Origin: Trueperaceae bacterium
Lineage (GTDB): Bacteria; Deinococcota; Deinococci; Deinococcales; Trueperaceae
DNA length: 6,595 nucleotides
Assembly: GCA_007122815.1 (NCBI GenBank)
Contig: SKSV01000368.1
Location: 1 to 6,595, forward strand
Direction: 5' to 3'
The position numbers were made by a program, and so were the translations under genes. The notes beneath the pieces are model-generated. The model was not told where the DNA came from. It did no database searches and saw nothing but the letters and a program-made list of their open reading frames with translations. Positions within the stretch are counted from its first letter, which is position 1. Each line of letters begins with the position of its first letter. Positions 1 to 6,125 of this stretch are shown here, one piece after another.

Positions 1-810
1 CACAGCACGCTCGAACAGCGCCTCGAACACGACCGCGACACCGCACGGAGGGTGAGCACCGCGAGCCCCAGCCAGCGAACCGGACGCCAGCGGCGGCAGC
101 CGTTGACCTGGCTCAGCGGCCCCTGGTTACCCACCCTAGCCTTGGTCATCATCGTCGTGTCGCTGGCGGTCTGGGGTTTCAACAGCCTGCTCGCGAACGG
201 CGGGCGGCCGCAGCCGTCCGAGACCGACCCGACCACTGCCGCCGCAGCGGCCCCGGACGACGCAGAAGCGACCGCCGCCCCGCCCGCCGCAGATGAGGTC
301 TTGTCGGACCAGCCCACGCAGGTCCGCGTCAGCATCGTCACAGACCCCCCGGGCGCGAGCGTGACGATCGACGGTTTCCCGGTTCCGGGTGTGACACCCC
401 TGCAGGACGTGCCCGTGACGGCTCGCGCAGGACGCCTGGTGAGGGCTGAGCTGGACGGTTTCGAGCCAGGCGAGCTGGAAGCCGACCTGCGCCAGGACAC
501 CGAACTCGAGCTCCCTCTCACGCCCTTGGGCAGCGCCGAGGCGGGCCCGCTGCCAGGTGCCGACGGCGAGGGCTCGCTGGTGATCAGCGTGACCGACACG
601 ACGTGGCTCGAGGTCTACCGCTCGACCGCCAGGAACGAAGGCGAGCGGCTGGTCTACACGACCGCCCAACCGGGCACTAGCTACCAGTTCGAACCTCCTC
701 TGTACGTCTACACTGGGAACGCCGCCGGAGTGCGTCTCACGCTCGACGGCCAGGACCTGGGCGCCATGGGCTCACCAGGAGCCGTACTCGGAAGGGCCTT
801 CCCGGAGTGA
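1..810 (+). CDS. RodZ-like membrane protein with PEGA domain (5' end outside window)
   Basis: The reading frame is open from the first base, so the gene very probably begins upstream. GTG at 52 could be called as a start, but the GGAGG before it (47-51) abuts it with no spacing. Counting that GTG as residue 1: a basic juxtamembrane stretch (RTGRQRRQ, 9-16), one transmembrane helix (about 25-47), an Ala/Pro/Thr/Glu linker (50-88), a PEGA domain (about 89-157; VSIVTDPPGASVTIDG, then GVTPL and LDGFEPGE), and a C-terminal domain (about 174-252) with W185-LEV, a PG turn, PPLYVYTGNA and LTLDGQDLG. That last pattern fits the RodZ C-terminal (DUF4115-like) domain. RodZ proteins carry a cytoplasmic N-terminal helix-turn-helix domain that binds MreB and supports rod shape; that domain would lie upstream here and cannot be seen. 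A PEGA domain between helix and C-terminal domain is an elaboration of the usual plan. It ends 7 bp before an ABC permease gene, so probably the same operon. The RodZ-like call is moderately sure, the PEGA call surer. Confidence 0.72.
   Translation, partial: HSTLEQRLEHDRDTARRVSTASPSQRTGRQRRQPLTWLSGPWLPTLALVIIVVSLAVWGFNSLLANGGRPQPSETDPTTAAAAAPDDAEATAAPPAADEVLSDQPTQVRVSIVTDPPGASVTIDGFPVPGVTPLQDVPVTARAGRLVRAELDGFEPGELEADLRQDTELELPLTPLGSAEAGPLPGADGEGSLVISVTDTTWLEVYRSTARNEGERLVYTTAQPGTSYQFEPPLYVYTGNAAGVRLTLDGQDLGAMGSPGAVLGRAFPE
787..807 (+). promoter_or_regulatory. Hairpin covering the ribosome-binding site of the ABC permease
   Basis: GGAAG (790-794) pairs with CTTCC (798-802) around a 3-nt loop. 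CTC (787-789) can also pair with GAG (805-807) across a 2-nt bulge. The GGAG at 804-807 is the only Shine-Dalgarno-like element for the GTG at 818 (10-nt spacing), and it lies partly inside this fold. Ribosomes finishing the upstream gene at 808-810 would open it, which would couple the two genes. The pairing is read directly from the sequence; its function is inferred. Confidence 0.35.
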
Positions 811-817
811 ACCGTAC

Positions 818-1999
818 GTGATCCCACAACTGGCCTTCGCCTCGCTCACGAAACGGCCCCTTCGAACCGCTCTCACCGCACTCGGCATCGCCGTCGCGGT
901 GGGCTCCACGGTCGTCTTCCTCTCGCTGGGCGAAGGCATGCGGCGCGCCTTCAACGAAGGCATGGCGGGCCTGGGCCCCGACATACAGGTCAGTTACGGG
1001 GCCTTCGACGCCACCTCCCTCTCCTCCGTCCCGCAGCTCCCTCAGCACTACGCCACCTCCCTACAGGAGGTTGCACCCGAGTACGGGATCAGCGCGGTGA
1101 CACCCGTCCTCGTCTACATCAGGGGCTCTCTAGCCGCCGCCCGCGCGTTCGTGTTCTACGGCGTCCCGATCGACGTCGACCTGAACCGCATGTACACCGA
1201 CTTCGCCATCGTCGAAGGGCGCGAACTGGGGCCCCGCGGTTCCGAGCCCAGCGCCGAGGGCGGGGTCCCCGTCGTAGGCGAGGCGGTCGTGGGTGAGCAG
1301 ACCGCGGAACGTAGCTCCATCAACGTGGGAGACGTGCTCCGCTTCAACCCCAGCGCAGCCTTCGAGGTGGTCGGCACCGCCATCGCCGACGGCGGGCTCC
1401 TCGACAACGCCATAATCGTGCCGCTCGAGCCACTTCAGGCGGCTCTCGGGGCCGAGGACAGGGTCTCCTTCCTGACCCTCGAGCTTGAGGACCCGAGCGC
1501 CGCTTCGGCGACCGCCGAGCGGCTCTCCCAGACCTACCCGGAGCTCGGTTTCCAGACGCGCAGTGATCTATCCTCGGTGTTCGAGCGAGCGGTGCGCATA
1601 TCGGACGTCATCCGTCTCGGTATCAGCGCCATAGCCTTGATAGTGGGCGGTATAGCCGTGGCGAACACCATGCTGATGAGCGTCTTCGAGCGCACCCGCG
1701 AGTTCGGCGTGGTACGTGCGGTCGGCGCCCGTCCCCGCTTCCTCATGGGACTCGTGCTGCTCGAGGCGCTGCTGCTCTCACTGGTGGGCGCCTTGGTCGG
1801 CATCGGCCTCGGTTACCTGGGGGTGATCGCAGTGAACGCAGCAGCTTACGACGTCATCGGGCTCGACGTCGCCGCTCTCACGCCGCGGCTGGTAGGCTTC
1901 GCGGTGGCGGTCGCCGGTGGCATGGGACTGCTCTCGGGGCTCTTGCCCGCCGCACGCGCCGCGCGCGTGCCGATCGCGGTAGCGGTGGCGCGCGAGTGA
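818..1999 (+). CDS. ABC transporter permease, MacB/FtsX-LolC/E type
   Basis: Membrane permease of the type VII ABC (MacB/LolCDE/FtsX) superfamily, which uses ATP to move lipoproteins, peptides or drugs at the cell envelope or to transmit force across the membrane; the substrate cannot be told. The 393-aa layout is typical: N-terminal LTKRPLRTALTALGIAVAVG leading into TM1 (about 18-38), a large extracytoplasmic MacB_PCD-like domain (about 45-260), then three C-terminal helices (about 266-288, 309-338, 357-377). The conserved RTREFGVVRAVGA (292-304), which contacts the ATPase, follows TM2, and the family ending LLPAARAARVPIAVAVARE closes the protein. The GTG start is supported by GGAG at 804-807 and by the family-typical N-terminus. 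It has no fused ATPase, so it needs a partner; the ATPase gene at 3935 is the best local candidate. The stop codon overlaps the next start as GTGA. Confidence 0.93.
   Translation: MIPQLAFASLTKRPLRTALTALGIAVAVGSTVVFLSLGEGMRRAFNEGMAGLGPDIQVSYGAFDATSLSSVPQLPQHYATSLQEVAPEYGISAVTPVLVYIRGSLAAARAFVFYGVPIDVDLNRMYTDFAIVEGRELGPRGSEPSAEGGVPVVGEAVVGEQTAERSSINVGDVLRFNPSAAFEVVGTAIADGGLLDNAIIVPLEPLQAALGAEDRVSFLTLELEDPSAASATAERLSQTYPELGFQTRSDLSSVFERAVRISDVIRLGISAIALIVGGIAVANTMLMSVFERTREFGVVRAVGARPRFLMGLVLLEALLLSLVGALVGIGLGYLGVIAVNAAAYDVIGLDVAALTPRLVGFAVAVAGGMGLLSGLLPAARAARVPIAVAVARE
1952..1970 (+). other. Perfect 8-bp hairpin near the end of the permease gene
   Basis: GCACGCGC (1952-1959), loop CGC, then GCGCGTGC (1963-1970) is a perfect inverted repeat inside the codons for AARAARVP. 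It lies 25 nt before the overlapping start of the DUF2207 gene. It may slow ribosomes or influence coupled initiation, but the conserved Ala/Arg-rich ending in GC-rich codons could create it by chance. Confidence 0.3.
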
Positions 2000-3810
2000 G
2001 CGGCCTCCACTCGGTCTCGCGGATGCCGACGTTCCTGCGGCGTGCCCTGGCGGCGCTGCTGCTCGTAGCGCTGCTCGGCGGCTTCGGCGAGGCGCGCTTC
2101 GAGTGGCGAGACGTCGTGCAGGAGGTCACCATCTTGCCGGACGGCGGGGTGGAGGTCCGCGACGAGCGAACGCTGTGGACCAACGAGGACTTCCGCGAGG
2201 CGTTCGTGTGCGTGCAGCTCACCTCTGGACAGCGCCTGACGCTGCTTCCCGACGAGACCGGTGCTCTCTCGCCGGGTCCCAACGCGGTCGGCCTGACGCA
2301 GCCTTGCAGCGGCGGCACCGAAGTCGTCGTGCGGCAGGACGCCCGCGTGCGTGAGCGCCGGGTGCGCTTCGCCTATCGGCTCGACGGAACCGTCGACGCC
2401 TACTCCGACGTGGTCCAGTGGTACTGGAACGTGCTCGAACGTGACCGGCCCGTCGTGCTCGGCTACGCGCTGAGTGTCACCGCACCCGGCCCGATGGCGG
2501 CGCCGTTCGACGCCTACGTGATGCGCTACTCGAACCCGGAGGAGCCGACCGTCTCGCTCTCGAGCGACAGGAGCACGCTGCGCGTGAGCTTCGAGCGCGT
2601 CCCGGTGGGCGACGGGGTCGAGATCCGCTACCTGATGGACCCTTCGCTCTTCACGCTGCGCGGCGAGCGCGCCGGGTTCGAGGAGTTGCTGCGCGATCAG
2701 ACGCGCGTGTCGGGCCTGCAGGAGCGCCAGCGGTCGCGGCAGCTACTTCGTAGTCACCCCGCCTGGGCGATCCTTCCCGGAGCCGGGCTCGTCTACTTGC
2801 TGCTCGGGATAGTTGGCGCCTACCGTAGGGTGGGGCGCGAGCCGAAGGTCGACGTGATGCGCTACCCCTTCGAGCCGCCGCGCGACATCCCGCCGGCCCC
2901 CGTGACGACGTTGCTCCATCAGCAGAGCACCAGCAGCTCGATGGGGCCGGCCTGGTTCGCGACGATCATGGACCTGGCGCGACGGGGCTTCCTGCGCTTC
3001 GAGGGTGAACGGCGGAACCTCATGATCCACGTGGAGCCCCAGCCGCCCGAGGAGGAGCTCGAAGTGTTCGAGCGTAGCGTCCTGGGCTACCTCGAGAGCG
3101 CCGCCTCGAGCGGCCGTAGCGGCCAGCGCGATCCGAACTCCGTAAGCATCACTGAGCTCACGAGCTACGGTCGCAGCAACGCCCAGCGCTTCCTCTCGAA
3201 GTTCGGCCGCGAGGTCAAGGCCTGGGGAGAGGGCTACTACGGCGGGCCGTACCTGACCCCCGAGAGCCTGGCTGAACGGAACCGCTGGGCGTTGCGCACG
3301 CTGCTCGTCGGGGCCGGCATCGGCATCGTCATCTGGGCGACCGCTGGCGCCGCCATGGTCGCCGCGATCGGCGCGGCCGCGGCAGCCTTGGTCCTGCTCA
3401 TCGTGGCGAGCGCGGCGCTACCTGCGTGGCGACCCGAGGTAGCCCAGGAGAGAGCCCAGTGGCTCGGCTTCCGCCGGACCTTGACGGACTACACCCGCAT
3501 GCGTGACGCGCCGCCAGACTTCTTCATGCTCTGGGACCGCTACTACGCCTACGCAGCCGCTCTCGGGGTGGCGGAACGCTTCCTCCGCACCTTGCAGCGC
3601 GCGGCACCGGCCGCTGGCGTCGATCAGCGCGCCATGATGCAGCGCGGCGCCTACCTCGGCGCGGCCAACGCGCGCGACCTCGGCCAGATGTCGCGCTCGA
3701 TCTCGCAGCTCTCCAGCGCACTGGCCCGATCCGGTGCATCGGCCTCGTCGGGCGGTTCCTCCTCCGGCGGTGGCGGAGGAGGCGGAGGCGGTTCTTCCGG
3801 AGGCCGGTGA
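1996..3810 (+). CDS. DUF2207 domain membrane protein
   Basis: A 604-aa protein with the layout of the DUF2207 family of predicted membrane proteins, whose biochemical role is unknown. A signal-peptide-like segment (LRRALAALLLVALLGGFGEA, 14-33) leads to a beta-rich exported domain (about 34-215), with the early E-VTILPDGGVEVRDERTLW pattern and QWYWNVL (141-147). Then come a transmembrane helix (about 256-275), a cytoplasmic segment with ATIMDLARRGFLRFEGE (322-338), a hydrophobic hairpin of probably two helices (about 433-475), and the family-typical W-GFRRTLTDYTRM and DRYYAYAAALGVAERF (489-529). It ends in a Ser/Gly tail with nine consecutive glycines (591-599), a known habit of this family. 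The GTG at 1996 overlaps the permease stop (GTGA); ATG at 2023 gives an equally good signal peptide, and neither has a clear ribosome-binding site. Position between a permease and an ATPase gene suggests an envelope role, by inference only. Confidence 0.9.
   Translation: MSGLHSVSRMPTFLRRALAALLLVALLGGFGEARFEWRDVVQEVTILPDGGVEVRDERTLWTNEDFREAFVCVQLTSGQRLTLLPDETGALSPGPNAVGLTQPCSGGTEVVVRQDARVRERRVRFAYRLDGTVDAYSDVVQWYWNVLERDRPVVLGYALSVTAPGPMAAPFDAYVMRYSNPEEPTVSLSSDRSTLRVSFERVPVGDGVEIRYLMDPSLFTLRGERAGFEELLRDQTRVSGLQERQRSRQLLRSHPAWAILPGAGLVYLLLGIVGAYRRVGREPKVDVMRYPFEPPRDIPPAPVTTLLHQQSTSSSMGPAWFATIMDLARRGFLRFEGERRNLMIHVEPQPPEEELEVFERSVLGYLESAASSGRSGQRDPNSVSITELTSYGRSNAQRFLSKFGREVKAWGEGYYGGPYLTPESLAERNRWALRTLLVGAGIGIVIWATAGAAMVAAIGAAAAALVLLIVASAALPAWRPEVAQERAQWLGFRRTLTDYTRMRDAPPDFFMLWDRYYAYAAALGVAERFLRTLQRAAPAAGVDQRAMMQRGAYLGAANARDLGQMSRSISQLSSALARSGASASSGGSSSGGGGGGGGGSSGGR
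3745..3807 (+). repeat. Ser/Gly low-complexity tail (GGN codon run)
   Basis: Codons 584-604 of the DUF2207 gene are almost only Ser and Gly, with nine glycines in a row written as mixed GGC/GGT/GGA codons. Mixed codon use argues for selection on the peptide rather than recent slippage. The tail runs directly into the 18-bp array that follows. Confidence 0.75.
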
Positions 3811-3892
3811 AGGCGCCTGGGCCGCGGATGGCGACCGGGCCGCGAAACGCGGCCTTGCCGCGGAAGGCGGCCGGGCCGCCGAACGCGGCCTG
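3803..3892. repeat. Tandem array of about five 18-bp palindromic units
   Basis: Successive 18-bp blocks start at 3803, 3821, 3839, 3857 and 3875, with consensus GCCGCGGAAGGCGGCCKG. The first block is the most diverged and overlaps the last codons and stop of the DUF2207 gene. At the next level, 3821-3855 and 3857-3891 match at 31 of 35 positions. Each unit is close to its own reverse complement; the best hairpin is GGCCGCG-AAA-CGCGGCC (3838-3854), a 7-bp stem with a 3-nt loop, and another is GGCGGC-CGG-GCCGCC (3866-3880). No T-run follows any stem. The array fills most of the gap between the DUF2207 and ATPase genes, where it could end or stabilise transcripts. Confidence 0.8.
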
Positions 3893-3919
3893 ACACCACG
3901 TCTTCCGTGAGCACCGTGC

Positions 3920-3927
3920 GGTACGCT
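3920..3927 (+). promoter_or_regulatory. -10 promoter element for a leaderless ABC ATPase mRNA
   Basis: GGTACGCT contains TACGCT (3922-3927), a match to the TAnnnT -10 box, ending exactly 7 nt before the GTG at 3935, where transcription would be expected to begin. An in-frame TGA at 3908-3910 and the absence of any other start codon after it force initiation at that GTG, and there is no Shine-Dalgarno sequence. The same GGTACG-nT-N7-GTG layout recurs before the EamA gene. I see no convincing -35 box. Confidence 0.6.
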
Positions 3928-3934
3928 TACGGTC

Positions 3935-4696
3935 GTGCTCCATGCCGCTGGACTACGCAAGACATACAAGACACCCGCGGGCGACGTCAACGCCCTGCTC
4001 TCCTTCGAGCACTCCTTCGCATCCGGGCAGGTCACGGCCGTGCTCGGCCCGTCCGGATCGGGTAAGTCGACGCTGCTGAACCTGCTGGCCGCGTTCGATA
4101 CCCCCACCGAGGGTGAGGTCTGGTTCGACGACGTGGCGATCCACAGCCTGCCAGAGAAGGAACGAGCGGGCCTGCGCCTGCGAAGCTTCGGGTTCGTGTT
4201 CCAGAGCTTCAACCTGGTCAGCGTCTTCACGGCGCTACAGAACGTGGCGCTGCCTCTTGGTCTCGCGGGGGTGAACAGAGCTGAACGAGACGAGCGCGCC
4301 CGGCAGACGCTCGACCGCGTCGGCTTGCTGCACCGCGCCGATCACCTGCCGCACAAGCTCTCCGGCGGCGAACGCCAGCGCGTGGCGTTGGCGCGTGCGC
4401 TGGCGAACGACCCCTCGGTCGTGTTCGCTGACGAGCCGACCGGCTCGCTGGACACCGCCAACGGCGCCCTGGTCCTCTCCGCGCTGGAGGAGGTAGCTGC
4501 AGAAGGGCGCACCGTCGTGTTGGTGACGCACGACGCCGCCTTGGCCGGACGCGCCTACGTGCGCCTGAGGCTGCGCGACGGCGTGCTCGAGGAGGTCGAG
4601 CGCGAGCCCTCGACCGAGCTCGAGCAGGAGCCCGCGATCTCCGTCCCCGACCCGCGGAGGGCGAGAGTGGAGGCGGTTCCGCTGGCGAGCCGCTAG
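3935..4696 (+). CDS. ABC transporter ATP-binding protein, LolD/MacB type
   Basis: Cytoplasmic ATPase subunit that would drive a MacB/LolCE-like permease. All nucleotide-binding motifs are intact: Walker A GPSGSGKST (38-46), Q-loop Q90 in FGFVFQSFNLV, signature LSGGERQR (142-149), Walker B VVFADEP (162-168, catalytic E167), D-loop SLD (171-173) and switch His199 in VTHD. The FQSFNLV...LTALQNVALPL region and ADEPTGSLD are characteristic of the LolD/MacB/FtsE subgroup. At 253 aa it is somewhat longer than a typical LolD because of a charged tail of about 32 residues (221-253) rich in Glu and Arg, which I cannot assign. The GTG start is fixed by an upstream in-frame TGA at 3908, and the mRNA looks leaderless. 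It is separated from the likely partner permease (818-1999) by the DUF2207 gene, an 18-bp repeat array and its own promoter, so the two may be transcribed separately. Confidence 0.94.
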   Translation: MLHAAGLRKTYKTPAGDVNALLSFEHSFASGQVTAVLGPSGSGKSTLLNLLAAFDTPTEGEVWFDDVAIHSLPEKERAGLRLRSFGFVFQSFNLVSVFTALQNVALPLGLAGVNRAERDERARQTLDRVGLLHRADHLPHKLSGGERQRVALARALANDPSVVFADEPTGSLDTANGALVLSALEEVAAEGRTVVLVTHDAALAGRAYVRLRLRDGVLEEVEREPSTELEQEPAISVPDPRRARVEAVPLASR

Positions 4697-4699
4697 CGA

Positions 4700-4716
4700 G
4701 GCCTCGGCACGAGGCT
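4700..4716. terminator. Hairpin between convergent genes, possible two-way terminator
   Basis: GCCTCG (4701-4706), loop GCA, CGAGGC (4710-4715) forms a perfect 6-bp stem, extended by a G-U pair at 4700/4716. It fills the 19-bp gap between the ATPase stop (4694-4696) and the glycosidase stop (minus strand, 4716-4718). A second palindrome, CGCTAGCG (4691-4698), covers the ATPase stop codon. Neither strand shows a U-tract, so intrinsic termination is plausible but not shown. Confidence 0.45.
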
Positions 4717-6092
4717 CAAGCGACGTCCTCGCTGCGCGGGATGACACCGCTGCGCACCAACTGTTGGTACCACCTGAAGGAACGCTTGGGGACCCGCCGC
4801 TGAGTGGGGTAATCGACGTACACCAGCCCGAAGCGGCGCGCGTAGCCCTCGTGCCACTCGAAGTTGTCCAGCAGCGACCAGACGAAGTAGCCTCGTACGT
4901 CCACACCCGCTTCCCGAGCCGAGAGCACCTCGCGCACGTGACGCTCGAGGTAGTTCGTGCGGCGCAGGTCGTCGACCTCCAGATCAGGTCCGGGACGGTC
5001 GCGGTAGGCCGCCCCGTTCTCCGTGACCACGATCGGCACCTCTCCCAGCCGTGCCTGCGCCTCCTTCAGCTGGCGCGAGAGCGCCTCGGGAGCGACCTCC
5101 CAGCCCATGGCGGTAGTCTCCGCCTCCTCGGGAGGCTCGACCAGGCGCAAACCCACGAGGCTGCTCGGGTCGGCGGCGACGCGCAGCTGGGAGTAGAGGT
5201 TCAGCCCGAACCAGTCGAGCGGACGCTTCACGCTCTCCAGGTCACCCTCGCGCACGAAGCGCTCGAGCAGCGCTTCGGTCGCGGCTGGGTAGCGGCCGCT
5301 CACCAGGGGATCGAGATGGTTACCGTTCCAAACCGCGTCGAGCAGCGCCGCCGCGGCGGCGTCGTCCTCGCTGTCCCCCTGCGCGAGAACGGGCTGCAGG
5401 TTCAAGATGGTGCCCAGTGCCCAGCCGCGCCCCTCGCGACGCAGGCGATCGAGCGTCTTCCCCGTCGCGAGGTTCAGGTGGTGCGTAGCGGCAGCGTAGG
5501 CGTCCAGGTCGCTCAGGCCAGGCGCGTGCAGTCCGAGCAGGTGGCCCAGCAGGCCCACCACGTTGGGCTCGTTCAGCAGCGCCACGTGCTCCACCCGGTC
5601 TCCCAGCACCGCCATCACCGACGCCGCGTGGTCCGAGAAACGCTCGACGACGTCCCGGTCAGCCCAGCCGCCGCGCTCTTGCAGCGCCTGCGGCAGGTCC
5701 CAGTGGTACAGGCACAGCCAGGGAGCCACACCGATGTCAAGTAGGCCGTCTACGAGCCGGTCGTAGAACTCGCAACCCTCAGGGTTCACGCGGCCGTTCC
5801 CGGCTGGGCTCCAGCGTGGCCATGCCACCGAGAAGCGGTACGCCCCGATGCCGAGCTCGCGCAGCAGCTCCAGGTCCTCACGCCAGCGGTTGTAGTGGTC
5901 GCAGGCCACGTCGCCGTTGTCTCCGCGAGCGGTCTTCCCGGGCGTGTGGCTGAACACGTCCCAGATGCTCGGGCCGCGGCCGCCCTGGTCGAAGGCTCCC
6001 TCGATCTGGTAGGCCGCGGTCGAGACACCCCACGTGAACGAGTCGGAGAAGTGCCGTTCTGGAGGAGTCGATCGCGCCACGCTGGCGCTCAT
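4716..6092 (-). CDS. GH1 family beta-glucosidase (beta-glycosidase)
   Basis: Hydrolyses beta-linked glucosides, and often galactosides or fucosides, with retention of configuration; no signal peptide is seen, so it should act in the cytoplasm on imported oligosaccharides. From ATG at 6092 the protein has 458 aa, the usual size of a bacterial GH1 barrel. It shows the N-terminal signature FTWGVSTAAYQIEGA (19-33), the acid/base Glu175 in LLNEPN and the nucleophile Glu358 in VVTENGAAY. Sugar-binding residues of subsite -1 are present: Gln29, His130 in YHWDLPQAL, Asn174, Trp405, Glu412 and Trp413 in WSLLDNFEW. The frame stays open far upstream, but that extension is antisense to the transporter gene and not GH1-like. 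No Shine-Dalgarno site precedes the ATG; a start at GTG 6080 (codon 5) is possible. It is monocistronic here, convergent with the ATPase and divergent from the EamA gene. Exact sugar specificity cannot be read from the sequence. Confidence 0.96.
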   Translation of the reverse strand: MSASVARSTPPERHFSDSFTWGVSTAAYQIEGAFDQGGRGPSIWDVFSHTPGKTARGDNGDVACDHYNRWREDLELLRELGIGAYRFSVAWPRWSPAGNGRVNPEGCEFYDRLVDGLLDIGVAPWLCLYHWDLPQALQERGGWADRDVVERFSDHAASVMAVLGDRVEHVALLNEPNVVGLLGHLLGLHAPGLSDLDAYAAATHHLNLATGKTLDRLRREGRGWALGTILNLQPVLAQGDSEDDAAAAALLDAVWNGNHLDPLVSGRYPAATEALLERFVREGDLESVKRPLDWFGLNLYSQLRVAADPSSLVGLRLVEPPEEAETTAMGWEVAPEALSRQLKEAQARLGEVPIVVTENGAAYRDRPGPDLEVDDLRRTNYLERHVREVLSAREAGVDVRGYFVWSLLDNFEWHEGYARRFGLVYVDYPTQRRVPKRSFRWYQQLVRSGVIPRSEDVA

Positions 6093-6098
6093 GGTACC
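6091..6098 (-). promoter_or_regulatory. Possible extended -10 element for the glycosidase gene
   Basis: Read on the minus strand, TTGGTACCAT contains TACCAT (6096-6091) preceded by TGG, an extended -10 arrangement, within the same GGTACnnT seen before two other genes. It overlaps the ATG at 6092. If it is used, transcription would begin near 6083 and translation would start at GTG 6080 after a very short leader. The promoter could instead lie further upstream, inside the divergent gene. Confidence 0.35.
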
Positions 6099-6110
6099 AA
6101 GCGCGGGCGG

Positions 6111-6118
6111 GGTACGAT
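6111..6118 (+). promoter_or_regulatory. -10 promoter element for a leaderless EamA transporter mRNA
   Basis: GGTACGAT carries TACGAT (6113-6118), ending 7 nt before the GTG at 6126. This is the same spacing and nearly the same sequence as the element before the ABC ATPase gene. The ATG at 6117 lies partly inside this box, so it would not be on the transcript if the promoter is used. There is no clear -35 box. Confidence 0.55.
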
Positions 6119-6125
6119 GCCGCGC

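Noticed and set aside
136..669. Minus-strand 177-codon frame opposite the RodZ-like gene
   Set aside because: It is Arg/Gly-rich with no domain pattern, whereas the plus strand carries clear transmembrane, PEGA and C-terminal domain features.
3803..3892. CRISPR array
   Set aside because: The 18-bp units are adjacent with no unique spacers, and no cas genes are present.
3890..3895. CTGACA as a -35 box for the ATPase promoter
   Set aside because: It lies 26 nt from the -10 element, too far for a normal 16-18 nt spacer.
3418..4230. Minus-strand open frames with hexapeptide repeats (AAFRGP-like)
   Set aside because: The repeated peptides are only a translation of the 18-bp array, and the frames lie antisense to the DUF2207 and ATPase genes, so I treat them as non-coding.
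4764..5744. Long plus-strand open frame of 326 codons
   Set aside because: It is antisense to the GH1 gene, whose catalytic motifs are intact. The translation lacks any recognisable domain and reflects GC-rich codon bias.
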